NCBI GenBank assembly: GCA_009930155.1
Contig: RZYX01000001.1
Span: forward strand, 1 to 64,000
DNA from: Clostridia bacterium
GTDB taxonomy: Bacteria; Bacillota_A; Clostridia; Oscillospirales; Acutalibacteraceae
Direction of reading: 5' to 3'
DNA length: 64,000 nucleotides
Shown here: piece by piece, positions 47,084-55,028 of the stretch
Numbering within the stretch: position 1 is the stretch's first letter
Layout: every line of letters begins with the position of its first letter
The notes under the pieces: model-generated
Databases searched by the model: none
Told to the model about the DNA's origin: nothing
What the model saw: only the letters and a program-made list of their open reading frames with translations
Made by a program: the position numbers and the translations under genes

Positions 47084-48901
47084 ATGGAAGACATAGTAAA
47101 CATAATAACATCTATAAATGGTGCGATAAATAGCCTTGTATGGGGCATACCTATGATTGCTCTAATTATATGTACAGGCGTTTATATGACTGTTCGCACA
47201 CAATTTTTTCAGCTAAGGCGTGCAAAAGAAATTGGTAAAGAGACTTTATTTGCAATATTTACAAAAAAATCAGTAACCAAAACAAAAGATAAAAAAGCAA
47301 TAACACAGTTTCAGTCACTCACAACAGCACTTGCATCAACAATTGGAACAGGTAATATAGCAGGTGTTGCGACCGCAATTGCAATTGGTGGTCCTGGTGC
47401 AGTTTTTTGGATGTGGATTTCTGCTTTTTTTGGAATGATGACAATATATTCAGAAAATGTACTGGGAATATATTTTAGAAAAAGGAACAAAGACGGGGAA
47501 TGGTCTGGAGGTTCGATGTATTACATTGAAGAAGGACTAAAGGATAAAAAAGTATTAGGAAAACTTGCAAAACCACTATCAATAACATTTGCATTGTTTT
47601 GTGTTTTTGCATCCTTTGGAATAGGAAATATGACGCAGGTCAACTCCATTTCAAGTGCAATGGAATCCACCTTTAATATTCCAACATTAACAACGGGTAT
47701 AATACTTGCGGTTATTACTGCACTTGTTATTTTTGGTGGAATCAAGAGAATAGGCAAGGTGACTGAAAAATTAGTTCCTTTTATGGCACTGATTTATATT
47801 GCAGGGACACTTATAATATTTTTTATGAACTTTAAGCAAATACCATATGTGTTTTATAGTATATTTTCAAATGCATTCAGTTTTTTGTCAATTGCAGGTG
47901 GTGTAGGTGGATACGCTATAAATCGTGCAGTATCAATGGGCTTTAAGCGTGGTATATTTTCAAACGAAGCAGGTCTTGGCTCATCTGTCATGGTGCATTG
48001 TGCCTCAGATGTTAAAGAACCTGTTGTGCAGGGGATGTGGGGGATATTTGAGGTCTTTATTGATACAATCGTAGTCTGTACCCTTACAGCTTTTGTTTTG
48101 CTTTCAAGCACCTGTGATGCAGTGACAATGGAAGAGGCACTTTCAAATGTTTCAACATCAACACAGTATTTTAGAATATATGGCGACAATAATTATTTAG
48201 GTACAATTAATCTTATTGACAGTGTTGCTAATGAATCAATAGTTTTGGCGGATAAAAGCACATCACAAAAGGATATGGGTGTTCCTATTAAAATAAGAAC
48301 AGAAAACGGTCAGGAATTGATTGCGAATACAATTAGAAGTGATAAAAAATCAGAAAATGATTATATATATACGAATATAATGTCTGTTAAAGGTATACCA
48401 AAAACGGATGCGAATGGCAAAGTTCAAAAGGATGAGAATGGAAAGCCTGTTTTAAAATCTGTAAATATTACACCTGTCAGTGGAGTTCCACTTGTTGGTT
48501 ACGCACTTTCTCAGCATTTTGGACATTTTGCAGACAAAATGTTGGCTTTCGCTATTTTGCTTTTTGCATTTTCAACGGTGCTTGGTTGGTCTTTTTATGG
48601 AACAAAATCAATGGAATATATCTTTGGAACAAATTCAACCATTATATATAAAGTGTTGTTTATATCAGTAATTATAATTGGTGCTACAATGAACCTTCAG
48701 CTGGTTTGGGATATTTCAGACACTTTAAATGCACTTATGGCCATACCAAATCTTATAGGCGTTTTGTCGTTATCTGGGCTTGTAATTAAAATCACAAAGA
48801 ACTATACAGCAAGGAAACTAGTCAAAAAGCCAACATATGAAACACCAATGTATTCAGCATACCCAGAAATTCAAAAAGAACAGGAGAAAAATAGCTTTTA
48901 A
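47084..48901 (+). CDS. Sodium:alanine/glycine symporter (AgcS family) with a large inserted loop
   Basis: A 605-residue amino-acid:cation symporter with about 10 helices; family members are usually 450-500 residues. Signatures are STIGTGNIAGVATAIAIGGPGAVFWMW and GIFSNEAGLGSS. The extra length is one insert, from about residue 350 to 465, between CTLTAFVLL and GHFADKMLAFAILLFAFSTVLGW. The insert is hydrophilic (it includes DANGKVQKDENGKP) and should face outside the cell. AGGAG precedes ATG 47084. A bidirectional-looking terminator follows. Confidence 0.92.
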   Translation: MEDIVNIITSINGAINSLVWGIPMIALIICTGVYMTVRTQFFQLRRAKEIGKETLFAIFTKKSVTKTKDKKAITQFQSLTTALASTIGTGNIAGVATAIAIGGPGAVFWMWISAFFGMMTIYSENVLGIYFRKRNKDGEWSGGSMYYIEEGLKDKKVLGKLAKPLSITFALFCVFASFGIGNMTQVNSISSAMESTFNIPTLTTGIILAVITALVIFGGIKRIGKVTEKLVPFMALIYIAGTLIIFFMNFKQIPYVFYSIFSNAFSFLSIAGGVGGYAINRAVSMGFKRGIFSNEAGLGSSVMVHCASDVKEPVVQGMWGIFEVFIDTIVVCTLTAFVLLSSTCDAVTMEEALSNVSTSTQYFRIYGDNNYLGTINLIDSVANESIVLADKSTSQKDMGVPIKIRTENGQELIANTIRSDKKSENDYIYTNIMSVKGIPKTDANGKVQKDENGKPVLKSVNITPVSGVPLVGYALSQHFGHFADKMLAFAILLFAFSTVLGWSFYGTKSMEYIFGTNSTIIYKVLFISVIIIGATMNLQLVWDISDTLNALMAIPNLIGVLSLSGLVIKITKNYTARKLVKKPTYETPMYSAYPEIQKEQEKNSF

Positions 48902-48905
48902 AATA

Positions 48906-48955
48906 AAAACCATTGGCAAACAGCGATTAATAAGCTGTTTGCCAATGGTTTTAAT
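48906..48955. terminator. Bidirectional terminator after the symporter gene
   Basis: A 19-bp near-perfect stem (AACCATTGGCAAACAGC with GCTGTTTGCCAATGGTT) is flanked by AAAA and TTTT. It serves the symporter and the convergent lipoprotein gene. Confidence 0.9.
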
Positions 48956-48980
48956 CTATATGTAATTTTATTATGCTAGT

Positions 48981-49565
48981 TTATATTGAATTTTCTGATA
49001 AAGATGTTTCAAAAAATACTTGTGAGTTTTCTTTTGCAGTTACTTTGATTTCATTATCGCAAAAGTCAAGTTCAAGAGTGTATGTGCTTGCAACGGATGC
49101 TAAAGCAGTTGTAAAATCATCACGATCTACAACATTATTAATAATATCGTTAATGTTTGCAGATGTGTTTAAGTTGCCACTTTTTATAGCACCGCCAACT
49201 TCATCAGGGTAGCCTTTTTGTACTTTGGATTCAATGATTTTTTTGTTATCAATATCAATCGTTAGAGTAACTTTTGTAGCATCGCCATTATTCTCTCCAT
49301 AATAAATGAAATATGCAGTGCCACTTTTAAAATTGCCGTCAGGAGCAGATACTAAAACATTATTAAGTGTAATATCGGCACTAACTTTTTGGGCTAGTAT
49401 ATCTGTTTGAATTTTAATAGAATCTATGGATTCAAAATCCTTTTCAAGTTCTATACTTGTTGATTGTGATTTTTCACTTTTGGTATGTGAATCACTATAA
49501 CTGTTACACCCTACAAGGGAGATTCCGATAAGGCCTGCTAAAGCAATTGAAATAAGTTTTTTCAT
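48981..49565 (-). CDS. Putative lipoprotein of unknown function
   Basis: A 194-residue exported protein with a lipoprotein signal: MKKLISIALAGLIGISLVGC, the lipobox being LVGC, followed by a Ser/Lys-rich spacer. The mature part has alternating strands and looks like a ligand-binding or LppX-like fold, but I do not recognise a family. It is monocistronic, between two convergent terminators. Confidence 0.75.
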   Translation of the reverse strand: MKKLISIALAGLIGISLVGCNSYSDSHTKSEKSQSTSIELEKDFESIDSIKIQTDILAQKVSADITLNNVLVSAPDGNFKSGTAYFIYYGENNGDATKVTLTIDIDNKKIIESKVQKGYPDEVGGAIKSGNLNTSANINDIINNVVDRDDFTTALASVASTYTLELDFCDNEIKVTAKENSQVFFETSLSENSI

Positions 49566-49728
49566 AAATAAGATACATCCTTCACTTAATTTGTTTGAAT
49601 TGTATCACAATGAACACAGATAATATAAGGTGTTATTTCTTAACAATTTTTTAATAAATTAAGAACGATTTTTTATGCTATGGAATATTAAGCAGCAGTG
49701 ACAGAAACGGAAAAATCACAATTATTTT

Positions 49729-49773
49729 AAAAAAATCCACTCTCTTAATATGCTATGCATAAAAAGAGAGAGT
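49729..49773 (-). terminator. Terminator after the Dabb gene
   Basis: On the minus strand ACTCTCT (49773-49767) pairs with AGAGAGT (49745-49739) and leads into seven T. Confidence 0.65.
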
Positions 49774-49784
49774 TAATTTGTCTT

Positions 49785-50087
49785 TTAAAATGAAAAATCA
49801 ATAACACCACGAGAATTTGTAACCTTTGCAACATAATTTGCAACTTTTTGATGTTCAGGATGTACTTTATAGGTTTGTAAGTCGTCTAAGTTTTCAAACT
49901 CAGTAATTAGTGCAAGGTCGTATGACATTTCGGTGTGAGAAATATCATTGCCAAGCTGAATATACTTGATTTCAGGAATAATTGGCTCTAATGCAAGTAA
50001 ACCATTTTTAACAATATTCATATTTTCGTCTTTTGTCTTGCCTTCTGCAGTGTCATTAAAATTCCACATAACTATGTGTTTAATCAT
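49785..50087 (-). CDS. Stress-responsive A/B barrel (Dabb) domain protein
   Basis: A 100-residue Dabb-family protein: IKHIVMWNF start, LALITEFENLDDLQTYKVHPEHQKV middle and VIDFSF end are characteristic of this dimeric ferredoxin-like barrel. Members have been linked to stress tolerance or to polyketide cyclisation; no substrate can be inferred here. AGGAG precedes ATG 50087. Confidence 0.93.
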   Translation of the reverse strand: MIKHIVMWNFNDTAEGKTKDENMNIVKNGLLALEPIIPEIKYIQLGNDISHTEMSYDLALITEFENLDDLQTYKVHPEHQKVANYVAKVTNSRGVIDFSF

Positions 50088-50405
50088 AAAAACAACTCCT
50101 AAAATAAATATTTTGACATATTAAATGAACAAAAGCAGATTTTGTATTTCAAAAATCTTACTTTTTGTCTTACATTATTGTATCACCGTTTGAGTGTATT
50201 GCCAACACTTTAAGAAACATTTAATTATAGGCTTTTACGCAAATAATTGTTTTGACTTGCATGTTGACTTGTATGTTTTTGTTTTTTATTGTTTTCTATG
50301 TATTCTCTTGTATTTAAAGAAAAATAAAAGCCTTGTAAAAAACGTAATAAATACGTAACAACTGTTGATCGCTTTTTGCTATTTACGCCTATTTCGTCAC
50401 AAAAT

Positions 50406-50450
50406 AGAACCGCATCAAACAACCAATAAATGGCTATCTGATGCGGCTCT
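50406..50450 (-). terminator. Hairpin downstream of tRNA-Pro
   Basis: AGAGCCGCATCA pairs with TGATGCGGTTCT (50450-50439 with 50417-50406, one G-T pair) just after the tRNA 3' end and is followed by ATTTTG. The remaining 50088-50405 stretch holds AT-rich sequence and no gene I can support. Confidence 0.6.
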
Positions 50451-50462
50451 TACGTATTTCTA

Positions 50463-50538
50463 TATGGTCCGAGTGGCGAGACTTGAACTCACGGCCTCTT
50501 GACCCCCAGTCAAGCGCGCTACCAACTGCGCTACACCC
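50463..50538 (-). tRNA. tRNA-Pro (anticodon GGG)
   Basis: A 76-base cloverleaf with encoded CCA. The acceptor stem is CCGGGTG with CACTCGG, the anticodon stem-loop is CTTGA-CTGGGGG-TCAAG giving anticodon GGG, and the T-loop is GTTCAAGTC. It reads codon CCC and, through wobble, CCU. Confidence 0.95.
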
Positions 50539-50709
50539 GGATGTGTACAATATTAAGTTTAAAATTCTAAAATGCGTAAATAATTATAGCATATAAATAT
50601 AATAAAATCAATATAAGGAACAGAATCAATATTATCTTATAATATTTTTAATTAATCATTATTTTAAAATATATTGTTGAAAATAGTTTGAAAAGTATGT
50701 AAAAAGCTA

Positions 50710-50738
50710 TTGACACTTTACATATCATTTGCTATAAT
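50710..50738 (+). promoter_or_regulatory. Consensus sigma-A promoter of tRNA-Leu(GAG)
   Basis: A perfect TTGACA (50710-50715), 17 bases, and a perfect TATAAT (50733-50738), 12 bases before the mature tRNA 5' end. Confidence 0.92.
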
Positions 50739-50750
50739 AAACAACGTCGC

Positions 50751-50834
50751 GCGAGAGTGGCGGAATCGGCAGACGCGCACGTTTGAGGGGCGTGTGGTAA
50801 TCCCATACGGGTTCAAGTCCCGTCTCTCGCACCA
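50751..50834 (+). tRNA. tRNA-Leu (anticodon GAG)
   Basis: An 84-base class II tRNA with a long variable arm. The acceptor stem is GCGAGAG with CTCTCGC, followed by A and encoded CCA. The anticodon loop TTTGAGG gives GAG. The T-loop is GGTTCAAGTCC. Confidence 0.95.
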
Positions 50835-50839
50835 TACTC

Positions 50840-50877
50840 AAACGGCTGGTTTTTTAACCTGCCGTTTGTTTTTTTAA
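50840..50877 (+). terminator. Terminator after tRNA-Leu(GAG)
   Basis: AAACGGC pairs with GCCGTTT, with inner pairing of GGTT and AACC, followed by seven T. Confidence 0.85.
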
Positions 50878-50933
50878 TAAAATCAAGTCAGTGATTTTGT
50901 ATAACGTTATTCGTACTAATAAGAGGTGCGTAA

Positions 50934-51299
50934 ATGCTTAAAAAGTATTTTCTTTATCTTGTTCGTTGGCAACTTAGCACGCCAATCCTTGCAGTTGTTT
51001 TAGTGTGGCTTTCTGACATAAGTACATTGTGGGCTACAGTTATAGCTAATCTTATTGGAGGACTTATCTTCTTTTGGGTTGATAAGTTTATATTCAAAAA
51101 GGCATATACAAAGAGTCCTCTGTGGGAAATAAAAGATTATGTTAAGTGCGAAGATTGTGGTGATGTAGGTAGAGGTTATCGAATTGTTGAATGGCTTGAT
51201 TATAACCGTTCAGAAGATAAATCTCCAGAATATAGATGCGAGCACTGCAAAGATAAGAAGATGGAAGAAGTAAGTAGCAAGCTTAAAAAGAAACAATAA
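50934..51299 (+). CDS. Small GtrA-like membrane protein with a C-terminal zinc-ribbon-like segment
   Basis: A 121-residue protein. Residues 1 to about 58 hold two membrane helices (PILAVVLVWLSD and VIANLIGGLIFFWVDKFIF) resembling half of a GtrA flippase. The C-terminal part has CEDCGD and CEHCKD pairs spaced like a zinc ribbon, then a Lys-rich helix. AAGAGGTG precedes ATG 50934. It sits between two tRNA-Leu genes. I recognise the pattern as a small conserved clostridial protein without known function. Confidence 0.7.
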   Translation: MLKKYFLYLVRWQLSTPILAVVLVWLSDISTLWATVIANLIGGLIFFWVDKFIFKKAYTKSPLWEIKDYVKCEDCGDVGRGYRIVEWLDYNRSEDKSPEYRCEHCKDKKMEEVSSKLKKKQ

Positions 51300-51336
51300 T
51301 ATAAGTTTTATAGTTCTTTTTAAGTTCAATATATTT

Positions 51337-51423
51337 GCGGGTATGGCGGAACTGGCAGACGCGTATGATTCAGGTTCATATGTCTGTAAAGACATGCAGG
51401 TTCGATTCCTGTTACCCGCACCA
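51337..51423 (+). tRNA. tRNA-Leu (anticodon CAG)
   Basis: An 87-base class II tRNA. The acceptor stem is GCGGGTA with TACCCGC, then A and encoded CCA. The anticodon stem-loop TATGA-TTCAGGT-TCATA gives CAG. The accessory region starts just after its 3' end, which makes it a plausible past integration site. Confidence 0.95.
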
Positions 51424-51442
51424 TAAGAACTGGTAGAAAAAG

Positions 51443-51470
51443 ATGTCATCGGCAGAAATGCCGATGACAT
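51443..51470. repeat. Perfect 12-bp inverted repeat after tRNA-Leu(CAG)
   Basis: ATGTCATCGGCA (51443-51454) and TGCCGATGACAT (51459-51470) with a GAAA loop. It can act as the tRNA terminator, though no T-run follows immediately. The 51471-52102 stretch beyond it holds no supported gene, only terminator-like repeats. Confidence 0.7.
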
Positions 51471-51629
51471 AGCCATTTGCAAGCCTTTTTTCTCAGGAAA
51501 AGGGCGTTTTTTTATAAGTCATTTTCGTGGATGTGAAACTAATGATTTTCGGCTGTCAGTGTATTTGAACTATCACGATTTCATATAAAATATGCAAAGA
51601 AAAACAAGTGCATAGCGGCAAGGTTAAAA

Positions 51630-51864
51630 GTATCGCCCTTTTTGGTAAGTACTACAAACCCAGTGTTTAAGCCACTTTGAGTGACCTTGTAAAAAAGGCT
51701 CCACTCATAAAATAGAATAAAATGTGAGCAAGGCTATGATTTCAATAACAAGAAATCATAGCCTTTTTTGCATTTTAGGAGAAAGGACGAAAAACAGATG
51801 GACGCACCATAAAAAACAGCCATTTTAGTACTAATCACAAGTAGCACCCTTTTTTAGTGAGTAC
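51630..51864. repeat. Two diverged copies of a short intergenic motif
   Basis: A 24-base motif at 51630-51653 (GTATCGCCC, T-run, GTAAGTAC) recurs at 51841-51864 (GTAGCACCC, T-run, GTGAGTAC). Each copy precedes a terminator-like hairpin. No coding function is seen. Confidence 0.45.
51730..51769 (+). terminator. Orphan terminator in the accessory region
   Basis: GGCTATGATTTC pairs perfectly with GAAATCATAGCC (51752-51763) and is followed by six T. No intact gene precedes it, so it probably belonged to a deleted gene. Confidence 0.75.
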
Positions 51865-51911
51865 ATTTTTTGACAGCTTCAAAAAGTGGCTACTTCGCAA
51901 CCGAACATTAA

Positions 51912-51952
51912 GGCCAAGTCTTTGGATAAAAACAAATGCTTGGTCTTTTTTT
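51912..51952 (+). terminator. Orphan terminator, copy of the CCAAGTCTTTG element
   Basis: GGCCAAG pairs with CTTGGTC (one G-T pair) around TCTTTGGATAAAAACAAATG and is followed by seven T. The loop sequence recurs twice near 53.1 kb. Confidence 0.7.
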
Positions 51953-52102
51953 ATTGTATTGCTTAATTATACAATGAGGGATTCCCAAAAGCTAAAAGCT
52001 AAAAGCATAGCAAATAAAAAGTATGTTGATTTTTCTTTTGGATTTTATTTTCGTTAAAACTTGCATTATTGTTTAAACATTATTATAGCAAACAATTAAT
52101 AA

Positions 52103-52951
52103 TTATTCAAAATCTCCCTCGCCTTGAGTCCCTATATAGTTACCATTTTTATCATATAACTTACCGGTATCTAAATCTTGTATAGTTATGCAACTATCAT
52201 AAGGTCCGCCTGTAATACTTATATAATCCCAATGTTTTAAGCCTAATCTTTTAGCAACAGAAGCAGCAAGAGCTGCAGGGTCGCTTTTGTCTGGTTTAAC
52301 ACTAGGTGCTGATTTTGCTGCAGTTTTGCTTTCTGTATTTGATTGATTTGTCTTAGTTGATGACTTTGTTGTTGATGGTTTAGTTGTAGTTTCTGCTGCT
52401 TTCTTAGCTGCCTCTGCTTGAGCTGCGGCTTCTGCTGCGGCCTTTTCTGCTGTTTCAATTGAATTAATTCTATTTTGGTATCTTGTAATAAGGGTGTTGA
52501 TCTTTGTTTCGTATCCCTTAATGGTTTCACTGTTGCTTCCAATATTTTTATCTGACTTTACTAATGTTAAAACGGTTTTGAGATTATTTATATTTGCATT
52601 TAAAATATCTTTTGAATTGCAATTATCAACGTCTTGAATTGTATTTTCAGAAATTGTTTTGTCATAACCATCAGTAAAATATTTCTTCATTGCTTTTAGA
52701 TTATCATTGTAAGAACCTTTTACTTCTGTATATGTCTCTTCTTCTTCTATAAAGCTCTTTAAAATAGCAATCTTTTTATCTCTATTAGTTTCTTTATTAA
52801 ATTTATCTATTGTAGAATCAATAGAATTTAAAGATGCCATAACAGCTTTTTGCCTAACATTCGCCTCATATTTTGTGTAGCCAAAAATGCTTCCAGCAAT
52901 TACAACAACCGCAACAATTATTATTGATATTAATTTAGTTTTATTTTTCAT
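52103..52951 (-). CDS. Membrane-anchored protein with coiled coil and Ala/Thr/Ser-rich linker, unknown function
   Basis: A 282-residue protein. Residues about 7-25 are a signal anchor (LISIIIVAVVVIAGSIFGY), about 30-170 are helical and charged, about 170-230 form a low-complexity Ala/Lys then Thr/Ser linker (AAAEAAAQAEAAKKAAE), and the last ~50 residues form a compact domain (GLKHWDYISITGGPYDSCI, ending YIGTQGEGDFE). I do not recognise a family. AAGGAGAAA precedes ATG 52951. It is the only intact gene between tRNA-Leu(CAG) and the XRE regulator. Confidence 0.65.
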   Translation of the reverse strand: MKNKTKLISIIIVAVVVIAGSIFGYTKYEANVRQKAVMASLNSIDSTIDKFNKETNRDKKIAILKSFIEEEETYTEVKGSYNDNLKAMKKYFTDGYDKTISENTIQDVDNCNSKDILNANINNLKTVLTLVKSDKNIGSNSETIKGYETKINTLITRYQNRINSIETAEKAAAEAAAQAEAAKKAAETTTKPSTTKSSTKTNQSNTESKTAAKSAPSVKPDKSDPAALAASVAKRLGLKHWDYISITGGPYDSCITIQDLDTGKLYDKNGNYIGTQGEGDFE

Positions 52952-53088
52952 AATTATTTCTCCTTTTCTTTATTGTATTATACCAATTTCTGTTCTTTTT
53001 GTCTAGAAATAAGGTTTAGCGAATTGTGTTGTGCATTTGCTCTGTATAAAAAAGGCATTACTCACAAATTAATAAACCGCAGAGTGAA

Positions 53089-53148
53089 AATACCAAGTCT
53101 TTGAATAAAAACAAAGGCTTTGAATAAAAATAAAGGCTTGGTATTTTT
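53089..53148 (+). terminator. Terminator containing a tandem 19-bp repeat
   Basis: AATACCAAG pairs with CTTGGTATT around two tandem near-identical 19-base units (53099-53117 and 53118-53136, CTTTGAATAAAAACAAAGG with one change), then six T. Each unit is itself a small palindrome. Confidence 0.75.
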
Positions 53149-53153
53149 TGTAA

Positions 53154-53462
53154 GGTTTAAGCTTTAAAGAACTTTTTCATTTCTCCGGCTTTGCCACAGG
53201 TGAACTTTGCACTCTCAGGGCAAGATCCAAAGTCCATATCCACCATAAAGCAATCGAATTGGATAAAATCAGTCTCAAGGGAATCAGCACAAACGGATAT
53301 GCCCTATACCAAGCAGCTCGAACCATTGCAACCGGAAAAACTCACATTGAGGTAACCGAGCTTGCAGATGATAGCTTGATTTCAGCATATGTATTCAAGG
53401 AGATTATCAATGCTTTTATGATTGCAAAATATGGTGACGAGATTATGACTGTGAGGCAGTAA
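53154..53462 (+). pseudogene. Gene remnant, unknown family
   Basis: The frame is open from 53154 to the TAA at 53460-53462 but has no good start codon or ribosome site; the only candidate is TTG 53259. The C-terminal 70 residues read like a real protein (ISTNGYALYQAARTIATGKT, then DDSLISAYVFKEIINAFMIA). Coding-like composition without a start suggests a truncated gene left by deletion. Function unknown. Confidence 0.4.
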
Positions 53463-53492
53463 AAAAGAGTCTGCCAAGACAGACTCTCAAAG

Positions 53493-53735
53493 TTACTTTG
53501 AATAGGTCATTAAATCACTGATATCACAGTCTAAAACAAAACAGATCCGAGTCATCACATCAACATCCATACGCTCTATGTTTCCGTTGTACCATTTATC
53601 AGCTACCTCAAAACGAACATCGGCAAGACGAGCTAAAGCACTGCGTGTTAACTTCTTTTCGTCCATGATTTCCTTAATATGAAAGGATATTTTACCGTAG
53701 TCCTTTATTTCAAAAATTGAATTTGCGTTACTCAT
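53493..53735 (-). CDS. XRE-family transcriptional regulator
   Basis: An 80-residue Cro/CI-type regulator that is essentially one helix-turn-helix domain: IKEIMDEKKLTRSALARLADVRFEVADKWYNG, then MTRICFVLDCDISDLMTY. ATG 53735 has AGAGG upstream; GTG 53744 is an in-frame alternative. It is divergent from the SLOG gene, with palindromic AT-rich repeats between, so it probably controls both promoters. Confidence 0.85.
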   Translation of the reverse strand: MSNANSIFEIKDYGKISFHIKEIMDEKKLTRSALARLADVRFEVADKWYNGNIERMDVDVMTRICFVLDCDISDLMTYSK

Positions 53736-53778
53736 ATTTATCACCTCTATATAAATAGTCTATATAAATTTATTACAC

Positions 53779-53818
53779 TTGACTATATACATATAAATAG
53801 ATACTATGTATATAGTAT
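53779..53818 (+). promoter_or_regulatory. Promoter with palindromic operator between the XRE and SLOG genes
   Basis: TTGACT (53779-53784), 17 bases, TACTAT (53802-53807) form a plus-strand promoter. A palindrome, ATACTATGTATATAGTAT (53801-53818), covers the -10 box, and related CTATATA half-sites occur at 53751-53766 and 53782-53790. This layout fits repression by the adjacent XRE protein. Confidence 0.6.
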
Positions 53819-53838
53819 TATTTGAAAGGAGCGATAAT

Positions 53839-54345
53839 ATGCAGATAAAAGAGCACTCACTCTGTTTCACTGGTCATCGAAGTGAAAAGCTACCAAACAC
53901 GGAAGGCGAAATGAAAAAATTGAAATTAAAACTATGGGAGGAAATTGACAAAGCAATAGGAAATGGTATTGACACATTCTATTTCGGAGCTTGCTACGGC
54001 TTCGACTTGCTGTGTGCAGATATTGTGGTAAAGCAAAAACGAGTTATTAAAATGAACGATCCAAAAATCATCAAGCTAATTGCAGTAATCCCATTCGAGG
54101 AACAGGCATCACGATGGAAAGAATCAGATAGAGAAATCTATTACGATACTCTTCCCCACTGTGACGAGGTCATTACACTAAACACACACTACAAGCAAGG
54201 CTGCTATCACGAAAGAAATCGCTACATGGTAGACAGATGCAGTAAAATGATTTGCTACTATGACGGCTTAAGCGGTGGAACAGCATACACAGTGGGCTAT
54301 GCAAAAACAAATGGTTTGGAAATCACAAATATATATGGAATCTAA
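53839..54345 (+). CDS. SLOG/DUF1273-family protein
   Basis: A 168-residue Rossmann-like protein of the YpsA/DUF1273 part of the SLOG superfamily. It has the hallmark CFTGHRSEKLP near the start, YFGACYGFDLLCADIV, and GGTAYTVGYAKTNGLEI near the end, which form the nucleotide-derivative site. SLOG proteins are thought to sense or process nucleotide ligands and often belong to mobile-element or defence loci. ATG 53839 follows GAAAGGAGC; an earlier ATG at 53806 overlaps the operator. A terminator follows. Confidence 0.85.
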   Translation: MQIKEHSLCFTGHRSEKLPNTEGEMKKLKLKLWEEIDKAIGNGIDTFYFGACYGFDLLCADIVVKQKRVIKMNDPKIIKLIAVIPFEEQASRWKESDREIYYDTLPHCDEVITLNTHYKQGCYHERNRYMVDRCSKMICYYDGLSGGTAYTVGYAKTNGLEITNIYGI

Positions 54346-54350
54346 CGGTT

Positions 54351-54380
54351 AGAGTCACTCACTTGAGTGGCTCTTTTCTT
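54351..54380 (+). terminator. Terminator after the SLOG gene
   Basis: AGAGTCACTCA pairs with TGAGTGGCTCT (54364-54374, one G-T pair), followed by TTTTCTT. Confidence 0.8.
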
Positions 54381-54409
54381 ATACCCAAAATCAAAAATGG
54401 AGGAATTAT

Positions 54410-54627
54410 ATGAACTTTAAAATTAAAACAGAACAAGGCAGCACCTATTTAGAGTTATGCGTGGTGAGGTAATTGATATTGACGATATTGGCACTCTGCA
54501 TATGAAATGGCAAAACGGTAGTGGTCTTGGAGTGGTGGTCGGTGAGGATAGTTTCAAGGTCATAGGCAACCCTGCAGAACAGGAAATGGAAACATCCAAG
54601 ATGGAGATGGGAGGTATGAGCCTGTGA
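54410..54627 (+). pseudogene. DUF4314 gene remnant
   Basis: A short frame from ATG 54410 (good AGGAATT context) stops at 54470 after 20 residues. In another frame 54457-54627 encodes 56 residues: GEVIDIDDIGTLHMKWQNGS then VVVGEDSFKVI, the C-terminal half of the DUF4314 proteins common in clostridial conjugative elements. The N-terminal half of DUF4314 is missing, so an internal deletion and frameshift have removed it. It may still be translated from ATG 54457. Confidence 0.6.
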
Positions 54628-54884
54628 GAGTGTTAAAAGCACAAGTCTATAGCCCCGAAAACGAAGCCTTTGCAGATATTAAGCTTCCCGCAAGCTATGA
54701 GGAATTAGTGGACTCGCTATAAATTGTAAACGGAAGTAATGAAAACTGTGCGGTAGATATTTGTTACTTCATTGGTGATTTTAATCCATTCGAGGGCAAG
54801 ACCATACAGCCTTGCAGCTTACATGAGATTAACTATTTTGCAACCTTGTATGAATATTATCAAAGCTCTAAATGGACTCGTTAA
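54624..54884 (+). pseudogene. Conjugative-element gene remnant (ArdA-like N-terminus?) with an in-frame stop
   Basis: From GTG 54624, overlapping the previous stop, the frame reads RVLKAQVYSPENEAFADIKL, stops at TAA 54720-54722, then continues coding-like in the same frame (ENCAVDICYFIGDFNPFEGK, then SLHEINYFATLYEYYQ) to 54884. A single nonsense change therefore breaks one gene. The beginning and the EINYFA segment recall ArdA-like antirestriction proteins of clostridial elements; that assignment is tentative. Confidence 0.5.
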
Positions 54885-54956
54885 ATCTCAAGACCTTTTT
54901 AATGACAATATGCAGATGTCTATTACAGAAAAAGAAAACACCACTATACATTAAGG

Positions 54957-55001
54957 CCGATTGTTTTGCTACATTCCGTAGCATTGCAATCGGTTTTTTT
55001 G
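54957..55001 (+). terminator. Terminator before the methylase gene
   Basis: CCGATTG pairs with CAATCGG, with an inner GCTAC/GTAGC stem, followed by seven T. Confidence 0.85.
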
Positions 55002-55028
55002 TTTTTATGAAAGTGAGGCGACCACTAT

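Noticed and set aside
50225..50422. 65-codon minus-strand frame downstream of tRNA-Pro, considered as an integrase remnant
   Set aside because: No conserved recombinase residues could be identified and the frame covers the tRNA terminator hairpin.
51417..51812. Direct repeat CGCACCATAA at the tRNA-Leu 3' end (51417-51426) and 51803-51812, as attL/attR of an integrated element
   Set aside because: Only ten bases match, which is short and could be chance; no integrase gene is present between or beside the copies.
51857..52057. 66-codon open frame in the accessory region
   Set aside because: It runs through a terminator hairpin and T-run and has no ribosome site or recognisable protein.
52243..52542. 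99-codon Gln-rich frame overlapping the linker of the anchored protein
   Set aside because: It is a frame shadow of the low-complexity Ala/Thr/Ser linker on the same strand.
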